The notes under the pieces are model-generated. The model did not search any database and was not told the origin of the DNA. It worked only from the letters and a program-made list of their open reading frames with translations. From Phaeobacter sp. QD34_24 (lineage in GTDB: Bacteria > Pseudomonadota > Alphaproteobacteria > Rhodobacterales > Rhodobacteraceae), in NCBI RefSeq assembly GCF_028890115.1, contig NZ_JARCJD010000003.1, forward strand, positions 165,475 through 229,474: a stretch of 64,000 nt of DNA. Direction: 5' to 3'. The position numbers were made by a program, and so were the translations under genes. Numbering within the stretch: the first letter of the stretch is position 1; each line of letters starts with the position of its first letter. This document shows positions 45,564 through 52,917 of this stretch, piece by piece.

Positions 45564-46160
45564 TTAGAAGTGGATCGAGATCTTTTCCAACATCGGATCA
45601 ACCGTGATGGTCCGGCCTGCCTGTGCGGCAGCCTGCGGCAGCAGCGCGAACTGAACCTGCGCCGGGGTGATTTCGACATCGGCAGTCTTGTCCGTCAGCC
45701 GCGCCCAGAGGGCCTCGTCCATATTGACCTTCCGGCCCTCGCCGATCACGGTCCATTGCCCGTCTGCACAGAGGATGGCAACGGTGCCGCCATAGGGCAG
45801 GGCGCTTTCGAGGCAGAGTGCGGCCAGGAACGCCATGCGCACCTCGCTGCGGCTGGCGCCATCAAGCGGCGCCCATTGAAAGGCAAGCCGACCGCCCTTG
45901 CTGATGTCATCCAGCACCGAAACCACCTCGGCCCGGCCCATCTGTTGATCACCAGCGGCGCCAAAGGCGATACGGAAAAAGCGGATGCGGGCATTGGCAT
46001 TGGTGACACTGTCCGAAATCAGCTCCATCTCGGGGCCGGAGACTTCACCGGACATGCCCAGAAGCTCCAAACCGTTGTTGATGGCGCCGATCGGGCTGAT
46101 CAGATCGTGGCAGATCCGTGACCCTATCAATGCGGGCAGATCTTCGTTATCTACAGCCAT
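45564..46160 (-). CDS. chpT: Histidine phosphotransferase ChpT
   Basis: ChpT carries phosphate from CckA to CtrA and CpdR in the alphaproteobacterial cell-cycle/motility phosphorelay. It is 198 residues long. The dimerisation helix holds the phosphorylated His18 in GSRICHDLISPIGAINNGLE. The degenerate kinase-like domain includes AFQWAPLDGASRSEVRMAFL. The start at 46160 is fixed by GGAGG just upstream; an ATG eight codons earlier lacks a site. It is convergent with proA and divergent from a DUF3553 gene only 29 bases away. The end of its partner cckA opens this window. Confidence 0.92.
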   Translation of the reverse strand: MAVDNEDLPALIGSRICHDLISPIGAINNGLELLGMSGEVSGPEMELISDSVTNANARIRFFRIAFGAAGDQQMGRAEVVSVLDDISKGGRLAFQWAPLDGASRSEVRMAFLAALCLESALPYGGTVAILCADGQWTVIGEGRKVNMDEALWARLTDKTADVEITPAQVQFALLPQAAAQAGRTITVDPMLEKISIHF

Positions 46161-46172
46161 GTAATATCCTCC

Positions 46173-46187
46173 GAATTGGGCCAATTC
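46173..46187. promoter_or_regulatory. Palindrome filling the chpT/DUF3553 divergent gap
   Basis: A perfect GAATTGG-G-CCAATTC palindrome covers half of the 29 bases between two divergent start codons. It could be a shared operator or structure both mRNA leaders. At least one promoter must lie inside the opposite coding region. Confidence 0.45.
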
Positions 46188-46189
46188 TC

Positions 46190-46372
46190 ATGACCGACCT
46201 CAATGCAATCCTGTCGCCGGGCATGTTGGTGAAACATCCAGACCACCCCGAGTGGGGGCTGGGCCAGGTCCAGTCCAATGCCGCAGGCAAAATCACCGTG
46301 AACTTTCGGGACCAGGGCAAGCTTGTCTTCGCCAGCAGCCAGGTGCCCCTTGTTCCGGTGTTTGAGCCATAA
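46190..46372 (+). CDS. DUF3553 domain-containing protein
   Basis: A 60-residue protein of the DUF3553 family. It has AILSPGMLVKHPDHPEWGLG, QVQSNAAGKITVNFRDQGKL and VFASSQVPLVPVF, resembling an SH3-like barrel often found in UvrD/CarD-like contexts. Function unknown. It begins 29 bases from the chpT start on the opposite strand. No ribosome binding site is evident, so it may be leaderless or weakly translated. Confidence 0.8.
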   Translation: MTDLNAILSPGMLVKHPDHPEWGLGQVQSNAAGKITVNFRDQGKLVFASSQVPLVPVFEP

Positions 46373-46476
46373 TGGTTTACGAATTGTTAATAAAGCCTTT
46401 TCAGTTTTGTTAATCTCTTGCCTGTTTCAAGCCGGATAAGCTATGCCCGCAGCAGACTTGACTGCAGAGAAATCTG

Positions 46477-47235
46477 ATGCCCGACCCTTCCCATGACTTC
46501 TCTGTCCGTCTGGCGGAAACCGCCGACGATCTGCGCGCGGCACAGGCCCTGCGCTACCAGGTTTTTGTCGAGGAACTGGGCGGCGATGGCGAGATGGTCG
46601 ATCACGACGCCCGGCTGGAGCAGGACCGGTTCGATGCGCATTTCGATCATATGCTTCTGAGTGACCGGGCGACGGGCGAGGTGGTTGGCGTCTACCGTCT
46701 GTTGACCAGTGATCGCGCGGCAGAGGTTGGACAGTTCTATTCCGAAGGCGAATACGATCTGGAACCGCTGAAATCGTCCGGACGCAAGCTGTTGGAATTG
46801 GGGCGGTCTTGTCTGCATCCAGACTATCGCGGCGGGGCAGGCATGTACCATCTTTGGAACGGGCTGGCGCAATATGTCGCCGAACGTGAGATCGAGGTGC
46901 TGTTCGGCGTTGCGAGTTTTCCGGGAACCAATGTCGAGGCGCTGGCCGCGCCCCTGTCGCTGCTACATGAAAAACACCTGGCGCCGACGGAGTTGCGGGT
47001 GCGCTCCAGGGCGTATCAGCGCATGGACCTGCGCGCGCCTGCGTCGCTGGACCGGCGCAAGGCCATGGTCGAGGTGCCTGCGCTGATCAAGGCCTATCTC
47101 AGGCTTGGCGGTTTTGTCGGTGACGGGGCCTTTGTGGATCACAGTTTCAACACCACCGATGTCTGCCTGATCCTGGATACCAAGCGGATGAATGCCCGCC
47201 AAAAGCGGATCTACGCAGGACCCAATGGGGAATGA
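46477..47235 (+). CDS. olsB: L-ornithine N-acyltransferase OlsB
   Basis: It N-acylates ornithine with a 3-hydroxy fatty acid from acyl-ACP, the first step of ornithine-lipid synthesis. It is 252 residues long and has a GNAT-like fold. Marks include RAAQALRYQVFVEELGGDGE near the start, DHMLLSDRATGEVVGVYRLL, LLELGRSCLHPDYRGGAGMY with HLWNGLAQY, and GGFVGDGAFVDHSFNTTDVC at the end. The AT-rich 105-base gap before it (46373-46476) probably holds the promoter. olsA follows. Confidence 0.95.
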   Translation: MPDPSHDFSVRLAETADDLRAAQALRYQVFVEELGGDGEMVDHDARLEQDRFDAHFDHMLLSDRATGEVVGVYRLLTSDRAAEVGQFYSEGEYDLEPLKSSGRKLLELGRSCLHPDYRGGAGMYHLWNGLAQYVAEREIEVLFGVASFPGTNVEALAAPLSLLHEKHLAPTELRVRSRAYQRMDLRAPASLDRRKAMVEVPALIKAYLRLGGFVGDGAFVDHSFNTTDVCLILDTKRMNARQKRIYAGPNGE

Positions 47236-47242
47236 GCACAGG

Positions 47243-48082
47243 ATGACCCCCGTTTGGCATAGTGAGGAAGACCCCGAGCCGATCCGTATCGGTGCCTTGG
47301 GATGGGGGCTGGTGGTGATCCGGGTGCTTGTTCTGGGCACCCTGGTCTTTGGCGGATTGGTGATCCTGCTTCTGGTGCGGCTGGTCGAACAGCCCCTATG
47401 CGGGCTGCACCGGCCGGTGACGCCCTTCATCACCCAAGTCGTCTGTCGCAACGCCTTCCGCGTGCTTGGGATCGGATTTTCCACCCGGGGTGAACTGATG
47501 CGGGAACGCGGTGCCGTGGTTGCAAACCACACCTCCTGGCTGGATATCTTCGCGCTCAATGCGCGCAAGCGGATCTATTTCGTATCAAAATCCGAAGTTG
47601 CGGGATGGCCGGGCATCGGCTGGCTGGCCCGGGCCACGGGAACGGTTTTTATCGACCGCGACCCCAGACAGGCCCGCAAACAGACACTCCTGTTCGAAGA
47701 ACGCCTGAAGGCGGGGCATAAGCTGTTGTTCTTCCCCGAAGGCACCTCGACCGATGGGCTGCGGGTACTGCCTTTCAAGACCACGCTGTTTGCAGCCTTC
47801 TTCAATGACCATTTGCATGACTTCATGCATGTTCAGCCCGTTTCGGTGGTTTTCTTTGCGCCCAAAGGCCAGGAGGAGCGGTTTTATGGCTGGTGGGGCG
47901 ATATGGAATTCGGCCCGCATCTGCTGAAAACCCTTGCCGCCCTGCGCCAGGGGCGGGTGGAGCTGCTTTATCATCCGCCCGTCCGGGTGCGCGATTTCCC
48001 CAGTCGCAAGGCCCTGGCCGCCCATTGCGAAGACGCGGTGCGTCAGGGGCATGAGATGTTGCGCCGGACGGCGGCAAAATAG
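47243..48082 (+). CDS. olsA: Lyso-ornithine lipid O-acyltransferase OlsA
   Basis: It adds the second acyl chain to lyso-ornithine lipid, and is of the PlsC type. It is 279 residues from the ATG at 47243. An N-terminal hydrophobic helix (VVIRVLVLGTLVFGGLVILL) anchors it. The acyltransferase HX4D motif is NHTSWLDIFAL, followed by GTVFIDRD and the FFPEGTSTDG block. A C-terminal basic stretch is present. It lies 7 bases after olsB; an ATG at 47225 is an alternative start. Together olsBA indicates ornithine-lipid membranes. Confidence 0.93.
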   Translation: MTPVWHSEEDPEPIRIGALGWGLVVIRVLVLGTLVFGGLVILLLVRLVEQPLCGLHRPVTPFITQVVCRNAFRVLGIGFSTRGELMRERGAVVANHTSWLDIFALNARKRIYFVSKSEVAGWPGIGWLARATGTVFIDRDPRQARKQTLLFEERLKAGHKLLFFPEGTSTDGLRVLPFKTTLFAAFFNDHLHDFMHVQPVSVVFFAPKGQEERFYGWWGDMEFGPHLLKTLAALRQGRVELLYHPPVRVRDFPSRKALAAHCEDAVRQGHEMLRRTAAK

Positions 48083-48085
48083 CCC

Positions 48086-48114
48086 TTGCCCCGGGCCCAC
48101 AGGTGTCCTATACG
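48086..48114 (+). promoter_or_regulatory. Probable rpsB promoter
   Basis: TTGCCC, a 17-nt spacer and TATACG lie 125 bases before the rpsB ATG and just after the olsA stop. The spacing is ideal, though the -35 is imperfect. It leaves a leader that contains a strong hairpin. Confidence 0.6.
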
Positions 48115-48142
48115 CGCGCCATCGAACCCGCAGGCGGGGTTT

Positions 48143-48175
48143 GGTCTGATTCAGGGGAGACATCCCTGACAGACC
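48143..48175 (+). promoter_or_regulatory. Strong hairpin in the rpsB leader
   Basis: GGTCTG pairs with CAGACC and, just inside, TCAGGG pairs with CCCTGA, with a 2-nt asymmetric bulge and a GAGACAT loop. The 12-bp stem has no T-run, so it is not a terminator. It ends 63 bases before the ATG and may be an S2 autoregulatory leader element. Confidence 0.6.
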
Positions 48176-48238
48176 GCCGGTTGGAGCATCCGCTCTGAGA
48201 CCCCCGCCGAGGATAAAACCGGAAAAGGATAGAATAGC

Positions 48239-49006
48239 ATGGCTCTTCCCGAGTTCACCATGCGTCAGCTGCTCGAAGCTGGCGTTCACTTCGGCCACCA
48301 GACTCAGCGTTGGAACCCGCGCATGTCGCCCTTCATCTATGGCGCGCGCAACGGCATCCACATCATGGACCTGACCCAGACCGTTCCGATGCTGGACCAG
48401 GCGCTGCAGGTCGTTCGTGACACCGTCGCCAAGGGCGGCCGCATCCTGTTCGTCGGCACCAAGCGCCAGGCGGCACAGCCGATCGCGGAAGCGGCTGAAA
48501 AGTCGGCTCAGTACTACATGAACCACCGCTGGCTGGGCGGCACGCTCACCAACTGGAAAACCGTTTCCCAGTCGATCAACCGTCTGAAGGAAATCGACGA
48601 GCGCATGGAATCCGGTGCAGAAGGCCTCACCAAGAAAGAGCGCCTGGGCATGGAACGCGACCAGACCAAACTGCAGGCCTCGCTCGGCGGGATCCGCGAA
48701 ATGGGCGGCGTGCCGGATCTGCTCTTCGTCATCGACGTAAAAAAAGAAGCCCTGGCCATCGCCGAAGCCAAGAAACTGGGTATTCCGGTTGTGGCTGTTG
48801 TCGACACCAACTGCTCGCCCGATGGCGTTGACTTCATCATCCCCGGCAACGACGACGCATCGCGCGCCATCGCTCTGTACTGCGACCTGGTTGCCCGTGC
48901 AGCTCTGGACGGCATGACCGCCCAGCTGGGCGCGGCTGGTGTGGATCTGGGCGCCCTGGAAGAGGCTCCGGAAGAGGAAGCCGTTTCCGAGGAAGCCGAA
49001 GCCTGA
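48239..49006 (+). CDS. rpsB: Ribosomal protein S2
   Basis: A small-subunit protein of 255 residues. It begins [20 protein letters not shown], then [20 protein letters not shown], and contains the S2 core [20 protein letters not shown] and [38 protein letters not shown] and [20 protein letters not shown] follow. The C-terminus is an acidic [15 protein letters not shown] tail, typical of Rhodobacteraceae. AAAAGGA precedes the ATG. tsf follows after a hairpin. Confidence 0.99.
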   Translation: MALPEFTMRQLLEAGVHFGHQTQRWNPRMSPFIYGARNGIHIMDLTQTVPMLDQALQVVRDTVAKGGRILFVGTKRQAAQPIAEAAEKSAQYYMNHRWLGGTLTNWKTVSQSINRLKEIDERMESGAEGLTKKERLGMERDQTKLQASLGGIREMGGVPDLLFVIDVKKEALAIAEAKKLGIPVVAVVDTNCSPDGVDFIIPGNDDASRAIALYCDLVARAALDGMTAQLGAAGVDLGALEEAPEEEAVSEEAEA

Positions 49007-49032
49007 TCCCACCTGTCATAGATTTGACATCA

Positions 49033-49054
49033 GGGGCAGGGTATCTCCTGCCCC
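49033..49054 (+). terminator. Intercistronic hairpin between rpsB and tsf
   Basis: GGGGCAGG pairs with CCTGCCCC (8 bp) around GTATCT, without a T-run. It probably attenuates or stabilises the mRNA between rpsB and tsf rather than ending it. Confidence 0.55.
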
Positions 49055-49083
49055 AATCCGTTTCGATTTGAGGAGAGCCAAAG

Positions 49084-49959
49084 ATGGCAATCACAGCTGC
49101 ACTCGTAAAAGAACTGCGCGACTCCACCGGCGCCGGCATGATGGACGCCAAAAAAGCGCTGACCGAAACCAATGGCGACATGGAAGCGGCCGTTGACTGG
49201 CTGCGCACCAAGGGTCTGGCCAAGGCGGCCAAGAAATCCGGCCGTACCGCCGCAGAAGGCCTGGTGGCCGTTGTTGTCGAAGGTGGCACCGGCGTCGCGG
49301 TCGAGGTGAACTCGGAAACCGACTTCGTTGCCAAGAACGGCGAATTCCAGACCATGGTTGCCGGCATCGCCAAGGCAGCCCTGAACGTCGCGGACGTTGA
49401 CGGTCTGAACGCAGCCGACCTGGGCGGCAAATCCGTTGCCGATACCCTGACCGACAAGATCGCCACCATCGGTGAGAACATGACCCTGCGCCGCATGGCC
49501 AAGATCGAAGGCGAAACCGTTGTGTCCTATGTGCACAACGCGGCCGCTGACGGCATGGGCAAGATCGGCGTTCTGGTCGCGATGACCGGCGGCGACGAAG
49601 CCTTCGGCAAGCAGGTCGCAATGCACATCGCCGCGGTGAACCCCGCTGCGCTGAGCGAAGATGACCTGGATCCGGCCGTTGTCGAGAAGGAAAAGCAGGT
49701 TCAGATGGATATCGCTCGCGAATCCGGCAAGCCCGAGCAGGTGATCGAGAAGATGATCGTCGGCCGTATGAAGAAATTCGTGGCTGAATCCACCCTGCTG
49801 AACCAGCAGTTCGTGGTGAACCCGGACCTGACCGTCGAAGCCGCAGCCAAGGAAGCGGGCGCAACCGTCACCGGTTTTGTGCGCGTCGAAGTCGGCGAAG
49901 GCATCGAGGTCGAGAAGGAAGACTTCGCAGCCGAGGTTGCAAAGGCTGCTCAGGGCTGA
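49084..49959 (+). CDS. tsf: Elongation factor Ts
   Basis: The nucleotide exchange factor for EF-Tu. It is 291 residues long. The N-terminal UBA-like domain holds [20 protein letters not shown]. The core has [20 protein letters not shown] and [20 protein letters not shown]. The C-terminal dimerisation subdomain includes [28 protein letters not shown] lies before the ATG. It is co-transcribed with rpsB in most bacteria, and a terminator follows. Confidence 0.99.
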   Translation: MAITAALVKELRDSTGAGMMDAKKALTETNGDMEAAVDWLRTKGLAKAAKKSGRTAAEGLVAVVVEGGTGVAVEVNSETDFVAKNGEFQTMVAGIAKAALNVADVDGLNAADLGGKSVADTLTDKIATIGENMTLRRMAKIEGETVVSYVHNAAADGMGKIGVLVAMTGGDEAFGKQVAMHIAAVNPAALSEDDLDPAVVEKEKQVQMDIARESGKPEQVIEKMIVGRMKKFVAESTLLNQQFVVNPDLTVEAAAKEAGATVTGFVRVEVGEGIEVEKEDFAAEVAKAAQG

Positions 49960-49983
49960 TCGCTCAAGCATCAAGCACATGCG

Positions 49984-50014
49984 AAGGCCGATGGGGCAAC
50001 CCGTCGGCCTTTTC
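49984..50014 (+). terminator. Terminator of tsf
   Basis: AAGGCCGA pairs with TCGGCCTT around a 12-nt loop and is followed by TTTCC. It starts 24 bases after the tsf stop. Confidence 0.85.
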
Positions 50015-50441
50015 CTTTGCGCTGGCACGCTGCGCTGGACTTTGTGTGCCTGCGCGGCGGAAGCAGGTGGCCGAATGCGGTTCTTTGGTTGGAAGGCCAA
50101 AACACCAGTGTGCTCGGCAGTGATCTTCACTTGCGGGGATAGGGTGGGGGAATGGGGCCCCATTGATGGGGATGGATGGGACCCCAAAAACATGGAAACC
50201 GGCGCTGACTATAAACGCCGGTGTCCACACAGGTCAGAGAGCCCTGATATTACAAGGATCGTTTCCCAAAGTTCCTAGGCTAAAGCCACCACTCACGGAA
50301 CGGGTGTAGAGTGCAGTTTTCAATACGATAAAGGTAGTAGTGGATTCCTTACCTATTTGACGCTAAATGGCGTCTATTCGGTCTTGCGATCCGTTTTCGG
50401 CGGGCAGAAATCCGGGAATCACCGGCAGGCTGCCGGGATCC
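50015..50441. other. Long intergenic region with unexplained hairpins
   Basis: About 430 bases between the tsf terminator and the LuxR gene, without a credible protein. Inverted repeats include ACCGGCG with CGCCGGT at 50198-50222, GACGC with GCGTC near 50360, and a CCGGCAG-G-CTGCCGG palindrome at 50422-50436. The last lies just past the LuxR stop and could be its terminator. The rest could hold a small RNA. Confidence 0.4.
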
Positions 50442-51197
50442 TCAGGTCTCCATCACGTACATCTGGTTTTGCAGCGCGGCTTTGAGCACGGCTTGGGCCG
50501 TGGTTTCGACAGCCAGGGCATCGCGTGCAAGACGGAGGTGTTTTTCGACGGTCGCCGGGGTCAGCCCCATCAACAGGGCAATATCCTGGGTGGTCTTGCC
50601 GTCGCCCACCCATTGCAGCGCCTCTTTCTGGCGTTTGGTCAGCCCGCGGTTGGGCGGCGCATAGGGCAGGGTGAGGATTTTCAGATGGACGACATTGTTC
50701 ATCAGGACGATTTCCTCGCCATGGTCCTGCCAGATGGCTTCGACATCGTCCTGGCTCAGATCACAACGGGCACCAAGGGAGATTGCCCCCTTGAAACGGG
50801 CAGAGGTGGAGTAGAAGCTGACCGTATAGCCCGCTTGCATGTTCATCTTCTTGTTGAACTCGACCATGCGTTCGGACTCCGGTCCCAGCTTGCCGTCTTC
50901 GAGCATCTTCTGGATTAGCCGCCAGCTGCCCGCCCCTTCATTCTCAAGCGCCCAGCGCAGCATCGGGGCGCTGGAATACAGCCCCTTGTGCAGGAACCCG
51001 TTGAGATATTCGGAACTGTGATTGGACAGGATGACAAAGTCATCGGGATCCCCGAGAGAGGTTTCCGTCTTGTAGCGCGTATAGCCGTAGATCAGCCTGT
51101 CAAACTCGAACTCGGCCATCTGTGCGACATGGGCATGCCATAACTCCTCAAGGGATCTGGCGCCGCACACCACATGCAGGTACTCCGAGAGCTTCAT
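50442..51197 (-). CDS. LuxR family regulator with autoinducer-binding-like domain
   Basis: A 251-residue quorum-sensing-type regulator with no luxI in this window. The N-terminal ~160 residues match the autoinducer-binding fold. The C-terminal HTH is LTKRQKEALQWVGDGKTTQD, then IALLMGLTPATVEKHLRLAR. In the pocket region LYSSAPMLRWALENEGAGSW the Asp of the DP motif that binds AHL amides reads Ala, while the later Trp is kept. This suggests an altered ligand or a LuxR solo. Its ATG overlaps the aroQ stop by four bases, so the two form one transcript. Confidence 0.88.
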   Translation of the reverse strand: MKLSEYLHVVCGARSLEELWHAHVAQMAEFEFDRLIYGYTRYKTETSLGDPDDFVILSNHSSEYLNGFLHKGLYSSAPMLRWALENEGAGSWRLIQKMLEDGKLGPESERMVEFNKKMNMQAGYTVSFYSTSARFKGAISLGARCDLSQDDVEAIWQDHGEEIVLMNNVVHLKILTLPYAPPNRGLTKRQKEALQWVGDGKTTQDIALLMGLTPATVEKHLRLARDALAVETTAQAVLKAALQNQMYVMET

Positions 51198-51649
51198 TCA
51201 GGCTTTGCCTCCGTTTGAAACCGTTCGGCCAGCGCATCGATCGCCAGTAGATAGCCGGTGCTGCCAAATCCGCAGATCTGCCCAATCACCGCGCGGGAGA
51301 TATAGGAGCGATGCCGAAACTCTTCCCGCGCATGGATGTTTGAAAGATGAACCTCAACCGCAGGCAGTTCAACGGAAAACAGCGCATCCATCAGGGCGAT
51401 GGAGGTATGGGTATAGGCGCCCGCATTCAGGATAATGCCGTCGTGGCGCCCCCGTGCCGCGTGAATGGCGTCCAAAAGGGCGCCTTCATGGTTGGACTGC
51501 AGGCATTCCAGCTTGATCCCCCATTTGTTTTCAGCATGGGAGATGCAGCCCTGCTCGACCATGGCAAGGGTTTCATGCCCGTAAACTTCGGGTTGTCGGG
51601 TGCCCAACAGATTGAGGTTTGGACCATTCAAGAGCAGAATGCTGGGCAT
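51194..51649 (-). CDS. aroQ: Type II 3-dehydroquinate dehydratase
   Basis: The third step of the shikimate pathway. It is 151 residues long, the usual length of the dodecameric type II enzyme. The active-site loop is LLNGPNLNLLGTRQPEVYG, holding the catalytic Tyr. The substrate-binding stretch is ILNAGAYTHTSIALMDAL, and the catalytic His lies in VEVHLSNIHAREEFRHRSYI. It is followed by the overlapping LuxR-type gene. Confidence 0.97.
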   Translation of the reverse strand: MPSILLLNGPNLNLLGTRQPEVYGHETLAMVEQGCISHAENKWGIKLECLQSNHEGALLDAIHAARGRHDGIILNAGAYTHTSIALMDALFSVELPAVEVHLSNIHAREEFRHRSYISRAVIGQICGFGSTGYLLAIDALAERFQTEAKPE

Positions 51650-51767
51650 CGCGGATTTCCTGTGTGGTTTATGTGCCGGAAACTACAGGAAGAATGCGCA
51701 GAATGCGACGCCCGAAAGACTCCTTTTTGAACAATGTCGCTTCTTGGCCCTTTGCCCGGATTTGCAA

Positions 51768-52763
51768 TCAACTGTTGACCAGGACGATCTTGCCAAGGGC
51801 CTTGCGGTCCTGCACCAGCTCGAGGGCCTGGGCCGCATCCTCCATCGGGAAGGTCTGGCTGATGCGGGGCTTGATGGCGCCGCTGTCGTACATTGCAAAC
51901 AGTTCTGCCATGTTTTCGGCATGCCCTTTCGGATCCCGAAACACCGATGCCCCCCAAAATACGCCGACGATGTCACAGCCCTTCAACAGGGGCAGGTTCA
52001 TCGGGATCTGCGCAATGCCGGCCGGAAAGCCGACGACCAGGAAACGCCCTTCCCAGGCCATGGCACGCAGGGCCGGTTCGGAATAGGCGCCGCCGACGGA
52101 ATCATAGATCACATCAACGCCATCTTTGCCGGACAACTCCTTGATCTGGGATGAGAACTCTTTCTGTTCATTCCTGTCGAGGCTGCGCTTGTAAACCAGG
52201 GTTTGGTCGGCTCCGCTCTCGCGGCAAAAGGAGGCCTTGTCGTCCGAGGAGACCGCCGCGATGACCTCGGCGCCCATGGCCTTGCCCAATTCAATCGCAG
52301 CAATTCCGACACCGCCGGCAGCGCCCAGGACCAGCAGGCTTTCACCCGGCTTGATATGGGCACGATCTTTCAGGGCGTGATAAGAAGTGCCATAGGTAAA
52401 GATGAAACAGGCGGCGTCCTCAAAGGGCATCGAATCCGGGATCTTCACCGCCCGGCCTGCGTCGATACACAGATGCGTGGCAAAGCCCCCGTGGCCGGTG
52501 AGGGCAAGGATCCGGTCCCCGACCGAGAAGCCCTCGACCCCGTCACCGAGTGCAGAAACCACGCCGGCAATCTCGCCACCGGGCGCAAAGGGGCGCGGCG
52601 GTTTCACCTGGTAGAGATCCTGGATGATCAACGTATCGGGGTAGTTGACGCCCGCAGCATGGATCTCGATCAGCATTTGGCCCTTGGCAGGTTTTGGCGT
52701 CGGTTGCTCGGTCCAGGCCAGGGTTTCCGGTCCGCCAGGTGTGGTGCTGAGCATTGCTTTCAT
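51768..52763 (-). CDS. NADPH:quinone oxidoreductase-like MDR enzyme
   Basis: A 331-residue zinc-free medium-chain reductase of the quinone oxidoreductase group. The N-terminal GroES-like domain has AAGVNYPDTLIIQDLYQVKP and FAPGGEIAGVVSALGDGVEG. The NAD(P)-binding Rossmann is VLGAAGGVGIAAIELGKAMG. DVIYDSVGGAYSEPALRAMA is the family acceptor-binding region. It could reduce a quinone or an enoyl group. The start at 52763 follows GGAGAGGAC. It is divergent from the acyl-CoA dehydrogenase cluster and shares its regulatory region, so it may belong to that pathway. Confidence 0.9.
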   Translation of the reverse strand: MKAMLSTTPGGPETLAWTEQPTPKPAKGQMLIEIHAAGVNYPDTLIIQDLYQVKPPRPFAPGGEIAGVVSALGDGVEGFSVGDRILALTGHGGFATHLCIDAGRAVKIPDSMPFEDAACFIFTYGTSYHALKDRAHIKPGESLLVLGAAGGVGIAAIELGKAMGAEVIAAVSSDDKASFCRESGADQTLVYKRSLDRNEQKEFSSQIKELSGKDGVDVIYDSVGGAYSEPALRAMAWEGRFLVVGFPAGIAQIPMNLPLLKGCDIVGVFWGASVFRDPKGHAENMAELFAMYDSGAIKPRISQTFPMEDAAQALELVQDRKALGKIVLVNS

Positions 52764-52828
52764 GGTGTCTGTCCTCTCCGTGCCGCCTGTTGGGGCTGAA
52801 ATTACGTTAAGTCTTCTTCTGCGGCCGA

Positions 52829-52841
52829 GCGTTGTCAACGC
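52829..52841. promoter_or_regulatory. Palindrome in the divergent region, QOR side
   Basis: GCGTTG-T-CAACGC is a perfect 13-bp palindrome 66 bases from the oxidoreductase start. It shares the TTGCGT/ACGCAA core with the larger inverted repeat at 52874-52895. Confidence 0.45.
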
Positions 52842-52873
52842 AATAGCGAAATGCAATTCTGCTATGCGAAACA

Positions 52874-52895
52874 ATTGACGCCACGTTGCGTCAAT
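52874..52895 (+). promoter_or_regulatory. Inverted-repeat operator before the acyl-CoA dehydrogenase cluster
   Basis: ATTGACGC, a CACGTT spacer and GCGTCAAT form perfect 8-bp arms 22 bases before the first start codon. The size and position fit a TetR- or MerR-type repressor site for a fatty-acid-like catabolic operon. No such regulator is encoded in the window. Confidence 0.6.
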
Positions 52896-52917
52896 GGGGG
52901 AGAACATGGGGGGAAAG

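Noticed and set aside
46381..46420. CtrA-like TTAA motifs before olsB
   Set aside because: The two TTAA elements are 23 bases apart start to start rather than separated by seven, so they do not form a full CtrA site.
48143..48175. Terminator of olsA
   Set aside because: There is no T-run, and the stem lies downstream of a good promoter, so a leader element fits better.
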